NCBI RefSeq assembly: GCF_009707955.1
Contig: NZ_WMDQ01000001.1
Location: 310,001-374,000 of the forward strand
Direction of reading: 5' to 3'
DNA: 64,000 nucleotides
Source of the DNA: Flavobacterium sp. LC2016-13
GTDB lineage: Bacteria; Bacteroidota; Bacteroidia; Flavobacteriales; Flavobacteriaceae
Translations under genes and position numbers: made by a program
Part shown: piece after piece, positions 44,408 to 52,807 of the stretch
Numbering within the stretch: the stretch's first letter is position 1
Layout: every line of letters starts with the position of its first letter
Notes under the pieces: model-generated
The model's database searches: none
What the model was told of the DNA's origin: nothing
The model's input: only the letters and a program-made list of their open reading frames with translations

Positions 44408-45487
44408 TTAAACTGCTTTTGAATATGTTTTTAATTTTCCGTTTGCGAGGATTGAATTTATTATTTTAAAATATTCTGACTGTGAACAATTCTGAGTATC
44501 AATACCAATACTTCCACTATCATAAGGTTCGTATTTTTTAATATCTGATATAGAAAACAATCCTACGGTTGGTGTTTTAACAGAACTTGCTAAATGCATA
44601 ATTCCGCTGTCTGCACCAATAAAAAGATCAACATTGGCTAATACCGATCCCATTTCGCGAATGTCTTTACTGTAATAGGTTGGAGCTTTAAACCCAATTT
44701 GAGAAACATTTTCAATTGGCAGGATTTCAATAATATTATAATTTTCATATTCTGTCAAAAGTTTAGAATAAAAGTTTTCCCACCATTCTTCAGAAAAGCA
44801 TTTAGAGCCTGTAGCGTATGTAAATAAGCAAATTGTTCGTTTTGAAGGATCGATTATAGGATCAAGGATTTTCTTTCCGTTATCAAACTCAGATGGAGTA
44901 AGTTTAAGATCTAAAGGCGGAATTATTTTATTGCTTTTCGGCAATCCTAATTTTGTTAAATAGTTTCGGAAATTATATACCGGATATTTTGCAATATGGT
45001 CGTAATCATTTTTTGGTTCTGAGGACTGATCTTCTAAATCTCCATAAAATTTATACTTTGCATTTGAAAATTTTACTGCCAGCCTACCCGAAGAAGAATT
45101 TTGGTCGACATTGATAGCCATATCATACGGTTCTTGTTTTATAGAAATCCAAACCTTCATATATTCCAGTAAATTTTTAAAGGGCTTTTTAGGCAAATGA
45201 ATTGTTTTGTTAACCACTTTATAGTTTTCAAAAATAATTGGTGCTAATGTTCCTTTTACAAATAAATCGATTTTACAATTTGGAAACACTTCTGCAACTT
45301 CCTGAATAAGAGGAGAAATAAGCAAAAGATTACCTAATCTTCCGTTTGGTCTGCAAATTAAAACTCTTTTAATCTCAGTTTTATCAACCAAAATAATATT
45401 CCTTTCGGTTTTTGGTTTCCCGATATTCTTAGTCAGATTGCGCATTGCGCCACGTCTAAAATGATTTATTTTGCCTAAAACACTCAT
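44408..45487 (-). CDS. Glycosyltransferase family 9 (heptosyltransferase-like)
   Basis: This 359-residue protein has the GT-B fold of LPS heptosyltransferases: VLICRPNGRLGNLLLISPLIQEV near 42 (GDxL-type loop here GRLGN), TICLFTYATGSKCFSEEWW near 227 and the C-terminal nucleotide-sugar site LFIGADSGIMHLASSVKTPTVGLF near 292. A basic N-terminus (MSVLGKINHFRRGAMRNLTK) could hold it to the membrane. It probably adds a core or O-antigen sugar. The 45488-45744 gap upstream has no clear element. Confidence 0.9.
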   Translation of the reverse strand: MSVLGKINHFRRGAMRNLTKNIGKPKTERNIILVDKTEIKRVLICRPNGRLGNLLLISPLIQEVAEVFPNCKIDLFVKGTLAPIIFENYKVVNKTIHLPKKPFKNLLEYMKVWISIKQEPYDMAINVDQNSSSGRLAVKFSNAKYKFYGDLEDQSSEPKNDYDHIAKYPVYNFRNYLTKLGLPKSNKIIPPLDLKLTPSEFDNGKKILDPIIDPSKRTICLFTYATGSKCFSEEWWENFYSKLLTEYENYNIIEILPIENVSQIGFKAPTYYSKDIREMGSVLANVDLFIGADSGIMHLASSVKTPTVGLFSISDIKKYEPYDSGSIGIDTQNCSQSEYFKIINSILANGKLKTYSKAV

Positions 45488-45744
45488 CTGTTATAATAAT
45501 TTTTAGAATTAGAAATCTCCAATTAATTTTAAAAAAACCTATGCGTTTAATTAGTTCAAAACTAGGCAGTTTTCTTTTCTAAAATTAATTTCTTTCAATA
45601 AGCTATTATTACAAAATTGTAAGTAAATGTATCAACATTCACATCTTTTTGGCCTTGAAAGCGATTTAAAATTAAAGTAATTATTACGTAATCAATAAAT
45701 TATTAGACAGTTACCCGATAAATCCAGACGGTTTCTTCATATCG

Positions 45745-46539
45745 CTAGACGTTTATATTTACAACATATCCTTCTGAACCCCTAATATTAAAAACGGTTC
45801 CATTTTCGAAGATTAAATATTGGCCTTTAATTCCAACCAATTTTCCCTGAAATGAAGGTGTTTTATCCAAATTTAAACTTGCTACTTTGGCAGGGTAATT
45901 TAAAACCGGATATTGCAGTTCGTATAAATCATTTTTCTCACTGAAAAAATATTCACGAGCTTCTGTTGGAATCAGGTTTTCAATTTTTACTTTTTCTGCA
46001 ATAAGATCAAAAGTTTCGGTGGTATGCTGCAGCATTTTTCTCCAGTTAGTTTTATCTGTATAATAATTTTTCAGTGCAACTTCTGTAATTCCGGCCAAAT
46101 ATCTGTTCGGAACCTCAACTACAGCAATTGCCTGACTTGCGCCCTGATCAATCCATCTTGTTGGAACTTGAGTTTTGCGCGTTACTCCTACTTTTATTTC
46201 ACTTGCAACAGCCAAATAAACAATGTGAGGCTGCAATTGTACTTTTTGTTCGTAATCTAAATCTCTATCGGCAATTCCTAAATGTGCCGTACTTAATTCA
46301 GGTCTCATAATCCAATCGCCCACAGCCGGGCTAGAATAGAAACAATCGTAGCAAAAACCTTGTCTGAATATCTTTTTCTTTTTATTGCAATTTAAACATT
46401 GATAACCTGCAAAATTAATCTCAATTTCTTTATTCAATAACTGATTAACGCTTAGAAAACTATCTTCGAAAACTAAATAATACTGAATAGGGTTTCCGAG
46501 TTCGGTTTGCATTTTTGTGAGTACGCCTTGATATGTCAT
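45745..46539 (-). CDS. DUF2797 protein (GIY-YIG-like core with Cys zinc site)
   Basis: The 264-residue cytoplasmic protein has a Cys cluster (YQCLNCNKKKKIFRQGFCYDCF near 46-68) and then a GIY-YIG-like domain (HIVYLAVASEIKVGVTRKTQ near 105, RWIDQGASQAIAVVEVPN, AGITEVALKNYYTDKTNWRK). Members have no proven role, though the fold suggests nucleic acid binding or cleavage. The start is 4 bases after a leader repeat, and its reverse promoter is back to back with that of the GH3 gene. Confidence 0.88.
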   Translation of the reverse strand: MTYQGVLTKMQTELGNPIQYYLVFEDSFLSVNQLLNKEIEINFAGYQCLNCNKKKKIFRQGFCYDCFYSSPAVGDWIMRPELSTAHLGIADRDLDYEQKVQLQPHIVYLAVASEIKVGVTRKTQVPTRWIDQGASQAIAVVEVPNRYLAGITEVALKNYYTDKTNWRKMLQHTTETFDLIAEKVKIENLIPTEAREYFFSEKNDLYELQYPVLNYPAKVASLNLDKTPSFQGKLVGIKGQYLIFENGTVFNIRGSEGYVVNINV

Positions 46540-46543
46540 TTGA

Positions 46544-46561
46544 ATTTTAGATTTTAGATTG
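46544..46561 (-). repeat. Leader repeat, copy B (upstream of DUF2797)
   Basis: On the reverse strand this reads CAATCTAAAATCTAAAAT and ends 4 bases before the DUF2797 ATG. It is the inverted partner of 46753-46770. Confidence 0.9.
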
Positions 46562-46651
46562 CTTGAAGAATTTTAGATATTTTATTGTTAAAATTCCATT
46601 TTAAAACTGGAAACTTTACTGTAAATGGAATTGTTTTTTACAAAAAAACAC

Positions 46652-46659
46652 TATTTTTG
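46652..46659 (+). promoter_or_regulatory. -7 box (TATTTTTG) of the GH3 gene
   Basis: TATTTTTG with TTG 18 bases upstream (46631-46633). The leader to the GH3 start is about 110 bases and ends in the leader repeat. Confidence 0.6.
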
Positions 46660-46668
46660 ATACAACAG

Positions 46669-46699
46669 CAAAGTTAGTATTTGTCTGTCGATATTCAAA
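46669..46699 (-). promoter_or_regulatory. Promoter of DUF2797 (TTTG-N19-TAACTTTG)
   Basis: On the reverse strand TTTG (46696-46699), 19 bases, TAACTTTG (46669-46676). The box lies 9 bases from the forward -7 box, so the two promoters are back to back. Confidence 0.65.
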
Positions 46700-46737
46700 T
46701 TTTAAATTTTTGACTTTTTATTCAAATGCAAAAATGA

Positions 46738-46770
46738 GAAATCTAAAATCAACAATCTAAAATCTAAAAT
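46738..46770 (+). repeat. Leader repeat, copy C (upstream of GH3 gene)
   Basis: The 33-base block ends in CAATCTAAAATCTAAAAT and stops 5 bases before the GH3 ATG. All 33 bases match copy A at 30884-30916 in the same orientation relative to the gene. Confidence 0.9.
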
Positions 46771-46775
46771 TACCA

Positions 46776-48284
46776 ATGCCCATATCAATAATTAACTCGT
46801 TTGCCTCTTGGGTTCTTAAACAAAGAATTCACCAAATAGAACTCTTTTTAAAATATCCAAATGAAGTTCAGGAAGAATTATTGCATAATTTAATAACGGC
46901 ATCTGAGAATACGGTAATTGGAAAAAAATATGAATTTTCATCGATAAACTCTTATCAGACTTTTGTAGAAAGAGTTCCAATTTCGACTTACGAAGAATTA
47001 CAACCTTTAATAGAACGCACACGTCAGGGTGAACAAAATGTTTTTTGGGAAACTCCAATTAAATGGTTTGCCAAATCAAGCGGAACTACGAATGCTAAAA
47101 GTAAATTTATTCCGGTAAGTAATGAAGCTTTAGAAGATTGTCATTATAAAGGAAGTAAAGATTTACTTTGCCTGTATTTGAATAATAATGAAGACTCTGA
47201 ATTGTTTTTAGGAAAAAGTCTTCGCTTAGGCGGAAGTTCTCAAATCTACGAAAACAACAATACCTTTTTTGGAGACTTATCTGCTATTTTGATTGAAAAC
47301 ATGCCTATTTGGGCTGAATTCAGCAGTACGCCGAGTAACAAAATTTCATTAATGACGGAGTGGGAATCTAAAATTGCCGCGATTATTAATGAAACTAAAA
47401 ATGAAAATGTAACCAGTTTTGCCGGCGTTCCGTCCTGGATGCTGGTTTTAATGAATAAAGTTTTAGAAGATACTGGTAAAGGAAATTTATTGGAAATCTG
47501 GCCAAATCTTGAAGTTTATTTTCATGGTGGTGTGAGTTTTTCTCCATACAAAGAACAATACAAGAATATCTTACCTAGCAAGGATTTTAAATACTACGAA
47601 ATATACAATGCTTCTGAAGGCTTTTTTGCAATTCAGGATTTAAACAATTCCAACGATCTATTGCTAATGCTGGATTATGGCATTTTCTATGAATTTATTT
47701 CAATGGACACTTTTGATTCTCCAAACCAAAAAGTAATTCGTTTGGCTGATGTTGAACTGAATAAAAACTACGCGATTGTTATTACCACCAATTCTGGTTT
47801 ATGGCGTTATTTAATTGGAGATACGGTTCGTTTTACTTCATTAAATCCGTACAGAATTCGCGTAACAGGAAGAACCAAACATCATATTAATGTTTTTGGT
47901 GAGGAATTAATGGTCGAAAATACTGATCAGGCGATTGCAAAAGCTTGTCAGATTACTCAAACCGAAGTTATCGATTATACGGTTGCTCCTATTTTTATGC
48001 ACGACAAAGAAAAAGGCGCTCATGAATGGATGATCGAATTCAAGAAAAAACCTGCTGATGTTGGCCTTTTCCAAAAAGTTCTTGATGAAACTTTACAGAC
48101 TTTAAACTCTGATTATGAAGCCAAACGTTATAACAATATGACGTTAAATCCTTTGGTGATTAATGTTGCGCGCGAGAATTTATTCTATGATTGGTTAAAG
48201 GAACGTGATAAACTAGGCGGACAACATAAGATTCCGAGACTTTCGAATCAGAGAGATTATTTGGAGCAGTTGAAGGAGATGTAG
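46776..48284 (+). CDS. GH3-family (plant auxin-conjugating enzyme-like) acyl-adenylating protein
   Basis: This 502-residue protein matches the GH3 family: ENTVIGKKYEFSSINSYQTFVERVPISTYEEL near 43, the ATP-binding P-loop FAKSSGTTNAKSKFIPVS near 99, YNASEGFFAIQDL near 278 and the C-terminal hinge RVTGRTKHHINVFGEELMVE near 369. Plant GH3 enzymes adenylate and couple acidic hormones to amino acids. The bacterial members are abundant in Bacteroidota and their substrates are unknown. It has no signal peptide and is transcribed alone. Confidence 0.93.
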   Translation: MPISIINSFASWVLKQRIHQIELFLKYPNEVQEELLHNLITASENTVIGKKYEFSSINSYQTFVERVPISTYEELQPLIERTRQGEQNVFWETPIKWFAKSSGTTNAKSKFIPVSNEALEDCHYKGSKDLLCLYLNNNEDSELFLGKSLRLGGSSQIYENNNTFFGDLSAILIENMPIWAEFSSTPSNKISLMTEWESKIAAIINETKNENVTSFAGVPSWMLVLMNKVLEDTGKGNLLEIWPNLEVYFHGGVSFSPYKEQYKNILPSKDFKYYEIYNASEGFFAIQDLNNSNDLLLMLDYGIFYEFISMDTFDSPNQKVIRLADVELNKNYAIVITTNSGLWRYLIGDTVRFTSLNPYRIRVTGRTKHHINVFGEELMVENTDQAIAKACQITQTEVIDYTVAPIFMHDKEKGAHEWMIEFKKKPADVGLFQKVLDETLQTLNSDYEAKRYNNMTLNPLVINVARENLFYDWLKERDKLGGQHKIPRLSNQRDYLEQLKEM

Positions 48285-48318
48285 ACTTATACAACAAAAA
48301 TTATTATCAAGAAAATTG

Positions 48319-48777
48319 ATGAAAAAAAGCTGGATAATATTACTTTTTATTTCATTTCAAACATTCTGTCAAACTAAAGAAGAATGCATGAAGATAATTA
48401 CCGATTATAGCAACAATTATAATAAACCAGAATTTTCATTTGACTATGTTGATAAAAAACTAAATCCAACGTTAATAAAAATTCAAGCTATAGTCTGCGA
48501 AACTAAAGACAAAGAACTTTTGGAAGAATTTTTAGAAATGATTATAAGATCTTCGGGGTCTGCAAACGAAAGCCCTGCAGATGTGTTAGGCAACATTTTT
48601 ATTTGTAATCCTGAAATTGTTGAAGAACAATTAAGTAAATATAAAAATCACATACTCTTTGATTATTTAGAACTGGGATTTTATAATATTACAATGTATT
48701 GGCCTCTAAATGATAAAAATGCAGATCTTCAAATAAGAATGAATAAATTGATCGCACAAAAAGATAGTAAAAGATAG
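48319..48777 (+). CDS. Small secreted hypothetical protein
   Basis: The ATG at 48319 (MKKSWIILLFISFQTFCQTK) gives 152 residues with a signal peptide (about 1-17). The mature part is helical with two Cys (CMKIITDYSNNY and VCETKDKELLEEFLEMI). No family recognised. It follows the GH3 gene by 34 bases, so it may be co-transcribed, and a terminator closes the unit. Confidence 0.6.
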   Translation: MKKSWIILLFISFQTFCQTKEECMKIITDYSNNYNKPEFSFDYVDKKLNPTLIKIQAIVCETKDKELLEEFLEMIIRSSGSANESPADVLGNIFICNPEIVEEQLSKYKNHILFDYLELGFYNITMYWPLNDKNADLQIRMNKLIAQKDSKR

Positions 48778-48804
48778 TCCGATCCGAAGAGACATGTCTA
48801 TAAA

Positions 48805-48839
48805 AAAGCCTTACTCTTTATTAAAAAATAAGGCTTTTA
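48805..48839 (+). terminator. Terminator after the small secreted protein
   Basis: AAAGCCTTA pairs with TAAGGCTTT around a loop, with T residues. A degenerate single arm of the CATCCTGAG family follows at 48870-48895. Confidence 0.75.
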
Positions 48840-48906
48840 TCACTTTATTTTGATTGTCAAACCTTGCGGGGGATTTCTCGTTCCTCGAAATGACACAAAA
48901 TAGTAT

Positions 48907-50136
48907 CTACATCATATCAATATATCGATCATGATATCCTAAAAGATACAAAACACCATCAAGACCTAAACTTGAAATTGAGGTTGAAGCGCTTTCTTTT
49001 ACTTTTGGTTTTGCGTGAAAAGCGATTCCGAGACCTGCTAAATTTAACATTGGCAAATCGTTTGCACCGTCACCAACTGCAATAGTTTGGTTGATGTGAA
49101 TTCCTTCTTTTTCGGCAATGGCTTTTAGGTGTTCGGCTTTCTTTTGACCGTCTACAATATCGCCTAAATATTTACCGGTTAGTTTACCATCTTTAATTTC
49201 TAATTGATTGGCATGAACGTAATCGATTCCCAATTCTTTTTGCAGATATTCTCCAAAATAGGTGAATCCTCCAGATAAGATAGCTGTTTTATAGCCGTAA
49301 TATTTCAACGCTTTCATCAAGCGATGTGCTCCTTTTGTTATGGGTAAATTCTCGGCTACTTTTTGCAAGACATCTTCGCTTAGGCCTTCTAACAACGCCA
49401 TACGTTGTTTGAAACTTTCGTTGAAATCTATTTCGCCATTCATTGCCGATTCTGTAATGGCACGAACTTGTTCTCCTACTCCGTTTAGTTCTGCCAATTC
49501 GTCGATAACTTCGGTTTGAATCAAAGTAGAATCCATATCGAAGCAAACCAAACGACGGTTTCTTCTGTAAATATTATCTTCCTGAAATGAAATATCGACA
49601 TTTAAGGTTCTGGAAATTTCCATAAAACTGGCTGTCATAAGTATCTTATCTACAATTTCGCCCGTTACGGATAATTGTATACAAGAACGGGGATATTCTT
49701 CTTTTTCAACGATAGAAGTTCTGCCTGTTAATCTTATAATAGAATCGATATTTAAATTTTGATCTGACATTATTTTAGTCACTGCTGCCAATTGAGAAGC
49801 TGCCAGTTTTTCGCCTAAAATATTGATAATGTAGCGTTGTTTCGATTGTGATTTTACCCACTTTTCGTAATCTTCAATAGAAATTGGAATAAATTTTACC
49901 TTAATTTCTAATTCATAAGCTTTAAATAATAAATCTTTTAAAACGGGACCTGAAGAAGAACCTGCTTCAATTTCGAACAAAATTCCCAGAGAAAGCGTAT
50001 CGTGAATATCAGCCTGGCCAATATCTAAAATGTTAGCTTCGTAAGTCGCTAATACTGCTGTTAAACCTGCTGTAACTCCTATTTTATCATGCCCTGAAAC
50101 TTTTAATAAAATAATCTCTTTATCTTCTATTGCCAT
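48907..50136 (-). CDS. serB: Phosphoserine phosphatase with N-terminal ACT domains
   Basis: The frame opens at 50163, but the start MAIEDKEIILLKVSGHDKIG (50136) gives the normal N-terminus and 409 residues. Two ACT-type domains (about 5-80 and 95-175; HDKIGVTAGLTAVLATYEAN) are followed by the HAD phosphatase: motif I CFDMDSTLIQTEVIDELA near 200, motif II ILSGGFTYFGEYL near 286 and motif III AVGDGANDLPML near 351. It makes serine from phosphoserine; ACT domains probably sense serine. It is a single-gene unit. Confidence 0.95.
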   Translation of the reverse strand: MAIEDKEIILLKVSGHDKIGVTAGLTAVLATYEANILDIGQADIHDTLSLGILFEIEAGSSSGPVLKDLLFKAYELEIKVKFIPISIEDYEKWVKSQSKQRYIINILGEKLAASQLAAVTKIMSDQNLNIDSIIRLTGRTSIVEKEEYPRSCIQLSVTGEIVDKILMTASFMEISRTLNVDISFQEDNIYRRNRRLVCFDMDSTLIQTEVIDELAELNGVGEQVRAITESAMNGEIDFNESFKQRMALLEGLSEDVLQKVAENLPITKGAHRLMKALKYYGYKTAILSGGFTYFGEYLQKELGIDYVHANQLEIKDGKLTGKYLGDIVDGQKKAEHLKAIAEKEGIHINQTIAVGDGANDLPMLNLAGLGIAFHAKPKVKESASTSISSLGLDGVLYLLGYHDRYIDMM

Positions 50137-50331
50137 TTTATCTTTATTATTAAGAAGCGACAAAAATCGGCAATCTATTGTTGATAAAAAAGGATATTGT
50201 TTGTTTTTTTGAAAAGAAAAAGCACATAAGAATGTGCTTTTTGAATTAATTTAACAATTATGCCTTGCTATTAAAATAACCTAACATTGAGTTAATCCGG
50301 AATTTTAAAAAAGGTGTATGAATTGTTTTTA

Positions 50332-50393
50332 TTTGTCACAAATTCACAAATTACTTTATTATTTAAAATAAAAAATCATGAATTCGTGGCAAA
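50332..50393. repeat. Diverged copy of the CCACGAATTCACG inverted repeat
   Basis: TTTGTCACAAATTCACAAATT and AAATCATGAATTCGTGGC pair imperfectly, with the right arm matching 14448-14471. It lies directly after the end of the VOC/SRPBCC cluster. Confidence 0.65.
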
Positions 50394-50397
50394 AAAA

Positions 50398-50838
50398 TTA
50401 TTTTGGATTTTCGTCAAAATTAACCATCCAGCTTACGTCGAATTTGTCTTTGAACATTCCGAAATAAGCACCCCAAAAAGTTTTATTCATTGGCATATAA
50501 ACAGTTCCGTTTGCCGATAGTCCGTTGAAAACTCGATCCGCTTCTGCCGCACTTTCGACATTAATAGAAACAGAAAAATTTCCGCCAAAAGTTACGTCGC
50601 CAGATTGTTCGTTGCTGTCACTTCCCATCAAAACAGTATTGCCAATTGGTAATGAAACATGCATAATTCTATTTGCATCTTTATCTGAAACTTCTGGACA
50701 GCTTCCGTCTTCACCTTTAGGCATGTCTTTAAATTTTCCGATGTATGGAAATTCGCCTCCAAAAACGGATTTATAAAATAGAAATGCTTCTTCGCAATTT
50801 CCATTAAAAATTAAATAAGGGTTTACTGATGTTGCCAT
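50398..50838 (-). CDS. VOC-family protein (PhnB type)
   Basis: The 146-residue single-domain VOC protein matches the PhnB/3-demethylubiquinone-methyltransferase-like subgroup: VNPYLIFNGNCEEAFLFYKSVFG at the N-terminus, MHVSLPIGNTVLMGSD near 60 and the C-terminal GAYFGMFKDKFDVSWMVNF. It has no clear metal-ligand set, as is common in this subgroup. It is the last gene of a co-oriented cluster of VOC and SRPBCC genes, 118 bases after the tandem repeat region. Confidence 0.9.
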   Translation of the reverse strand: MATSVNPYLIFNGNCEEAFLFYKSVFGGEFPYIGKFKDMPKGEDGSCPEVSDKDANRIMHVSLPIGNTVLMGSDSNEQSGDVTFGGNFSVSINVESAAEADRVFNGLSANGTVYMPMNKTFWGAYFGMFKDKFDVSWMVNFDENPK

Positions 50839-50882
50839 GATTTTGATATTTTATTTTATAATTAATAAGTCTTAGTTGTCCA

Positions 50883-50964
50883 CTCTTTATTCTATTCTCT
50901 TTATTCTATTCTCTTTATTCTATTCTCTTTATTCTATTCTCTTTATTCTATTCTCTTTATTCTG
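50883..50964. repeat. 14-bp tandem repeat (CTCTTTATTCTATT), 5.9 copies
   Basis: Five perfect copies are followed by a 12-base partial copy ending in CTG. The last part runs into the 3' end of the SRPBCC gene at 50957, so the stop codon lies inside it. Unit length 14 is not a multiple of 3. Confidence 0.95.
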
Positions 50965-51391
50965 ATAATTCCTTTACGATTTCTAACCCTTTAGGAAAAG
51001 TTTCTTTAAAATAATCGATATATTTCTCGACCACATCAACCTGAACTACCAAATCAATAAATTCATCGTCAGGAGTAAGTCGATAAGTTTCCATTGCACC
51101 ACTCCAATTTTGAGTTTCTTCATCAATAGGCAGCTCTTTAAAATCTTTAATCTCTCCCAAATGCTTAAAAGCCATGTATTCATTTGGAATTTTTTTCTCG
51201 ATTATGCTATTCATTCCTCCGCCATTAGGTCCCAGAAAGTGTATTTTTCCGCCTTCGTTCCAATCACTTACTGCATATGATCCTTCATAAAAAACTGCTG
51301 CCCATTTTCTGTAGGTTTCATCATTCCATAAAACCGACCAGACTTTTTCTGAAGAAGCTTTGATTCTAATTTTAAATTCTAGTGTTTCCAT
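50957..51391 (-). CDS. SRPBCC-family protein
   Basis: The frame extends to 51436, but the start METLEFKIRIKASSEKVWSVL (51391) aligns with its family and lies 7 bases after the VOC gene. The 144-residue START/Bet-v1-like fold has the EKVWSVLWNDETYRKW N-helix, YEGSYAVSDWNEGGKIHFLG and a C-terminal helix. Its last three codons fall in the 14-base minisatellite. Ligand unknown. Confidence 0.88.
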   Translation of the reverse strand: METLEFKIRIKASSEKVWSVLWNDETYRKWAAVFYEGSYAVSDWNEGGKIHFLGPNGGGMNSIIEKKIPNEYMAFKHLGEIKDFKELPIDEETQNWSGAMETYRLTPDDEFIDLVVQVDVVEKYIDYFKETFPKGLEIVKELSE

Positions 51392-51398
51392 CTCTAAT

Positions 51399-51809
51399 TT
51401 ATTTTGGCATTTTACTGAAATCCATATATAAAACATTCCAACGATGACCGTCTAAATCGGCAAAACCACAGCCGTACATCCAGCCTTGGCTTTCTCCTGG
51501 CAAACCAAAAACATTACCACCGGCATCTTTTACTTTTTCAGCTAACTGATCAACTTCTTCTCTGCTTTCAGCATCAATCGAAATTAAAATTTCTGAACTC
51601 AATTGTGTATCTGTCAGTTTGTTTTGAGAGAAACTAGCAAACAATGATTCTTCAAAAAGCATAACTACAAATTTTCCGTCGCCCACCAACATGCAAGTAG
51701 AACTTGGCGTGTCGTGTTGTTCATTAAAAGAAAAACCTATTTTCGAGAAAAAGGCTTTCGATTTCGCCACGTCTTTTACGGGCAAATTCAACCATATTTG
51801 TTTCGTCAT
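51399..51809 (-). CDS. VOC-family (glyoxalase-like) protein
   Basis: The 136-residue protein begins WLNLPVKDVAKSKAFFSKIGFSFNEQ, a VOC half-site, and ends GWMYGCGFADLDGHRWNVLYMD with a typical DLDGHxW motif. It resembles the paralogue at 52807-53217 along its whole length. The SRPBCC gene follows after 7 bases. VOC proteins bind metals and small molecules; substrate unknown. Confidence 0.9.
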   Translation of the reverse strand: MTKQIWLNLPVKDVAKSKAFFSKIGFSFNEQHDTPSSTCMLVGDGKFVVMLFEESLFASFSQNKLTDTQLSSEILISIDAESREEVDQLAEKVKDAGGNVFGLPGESQGWMYGCGFADLDGHRWNVLYMDFSKMPK

Positions 51810-51953
51810 ATTTTATGTTTTACTGTTTTTAAACCATATAAGTGATATAAGATAATTTAAGGTTGTATTTGTTCAGATGAATTTTTCACTAAATAGCTAA
51901 CAAAATAAAACCTTTGAACCTTTGTAACTCTGTCTCTTTGAACCTCAAAAAAA

Positions 51954-52358
51954 CTAATTATTCTCTACATAACTTTTAAAATTATCCAGGATTGCGTGCC
52001 AGCCACCGCGCTGCATTTCTTCAGAATTTTGAGTTTCGGGATCAAAGCTTTCTATAACTTCTACTCCGTTTGGCGTTTCTTTGAAAGTAATTTCAACTTT
52101 CCTTCCGTCATCCAAAACATATTCAATTGCTTTGTTTTTTTCGACTAACGTGTATTCGCCTCCAAAATCAAAACTCATACTTCCGTCTTTTGCTGCCATG
52201 GTCGATTTAAATTTTCCGCCTTCTCTCAAGTCGTTTTCTGCATAAGGAGTATGCCATTCTGTAGATGCAAAACTCCAGTTTTTAATATGTTCCGGTAAGG
52301 TCCAAAATTCCCAAACTTTATCTATTGATGCATTGATTGTGTTTTTTACAGTTATCAT
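51954..52358 (-). CDS. SRPBCC (AHSA1-type) protein
   Basis: The 134-residue protein starts MITVKNTINASIDKVWEFWT and has the AHSA1 C-terminal pattern (VEVIESFDPETQNSEEMQRG, WHAILDNFKSYVE). It is a close paralogue of the next gene upstream at 52391. The 144-base gap before the VOC gene at 51809 holds a CCTTTGAACC repeat and no terminator. Confidence 0.9.
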   Translation of the reverse strand: MITVKNTINASIDKVWEFWTLPEHIKNWSFASTEWHTPYAENDLREGGKFKSTMAAKDGSMSFDFGGEYTLVEKNKAIEYVLDDGRKVEITFKETPNGVEVIESFDPETQNSEEMQRGGWHAILDNFKSYVENN

Positions 52359-52390
52359 TATCTAGTTAGTTTTGTAATTTATAAATTGAC

Positions 52391-52807
52391 TTATTCTTTA
52401 AAATTTTCGACATATTCTTTAAAATTCTGAATGATTGCAGTACAAAATTGTTTTTCCATTTCGGCTGAGTTTTCCGTTGTGGGCTCAAATATTTCCGTAA
52501 GTTTTACTTCGGTATCTTGATTTTCAAAATGAACAGTTGCAGTTCTGTTATCAAAAAGTTTGTATTCTATTAATGAAAATTTTTCGATGTTCGTATATAT
52601 CCCTTCAAAATCAAATTCTTCGCTTCCATCTTTAAGAGCCATTGTAAATTTAAATTTACTTCCTACTTTCAAATCATTTTCTACATAAGGAGTATGCCAA
52701 TCCGGAGAAGCATTATTCCAATTTTTAATATGTTCAGGCAATGTCCACAGCTCCCAAACTTTTTCTATTGAGGCATTTATTTTATTTTGAACTTGTATCA
52801 TATTCAT
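52391..52807 (-). CDS. SRPBCC (AHSA1-type) protein, paralogue
   Basis: The 138-residue frame begins at an ATG overlapping the upstream VOC stop by one base (TAATG), supporting 52807; an ATG two codons later at 52801 gives MIQVQNKINASIEKVWELWT, which aligns with the neighbour's start. The motifs (PEHIKNWNNASPDWHTPYVE, TEIFEPTTENSAEMEKQF) match the paralogue 32 bases downstream. It is translationally coupled to VOC. Confidence 0.9.
   Translation of the reverse strand: MNMIQVQNKINASIEKVWELWTLPEHIKNWNNASPDWHTPYVENDLKVGSKFKFTMALKDGSEEFDFEGIYTNIEKFSLIEYKLFDNRTATVHFENQDTEVKLTEIFEPTTENSAEMEKQFCTAIIQNFKEYVENFKE

Noticed and set aside
50883..50964. CRISPR array
   Set aside because: The 14-base units are contiguous with no unique spacers and there are no cas genes.
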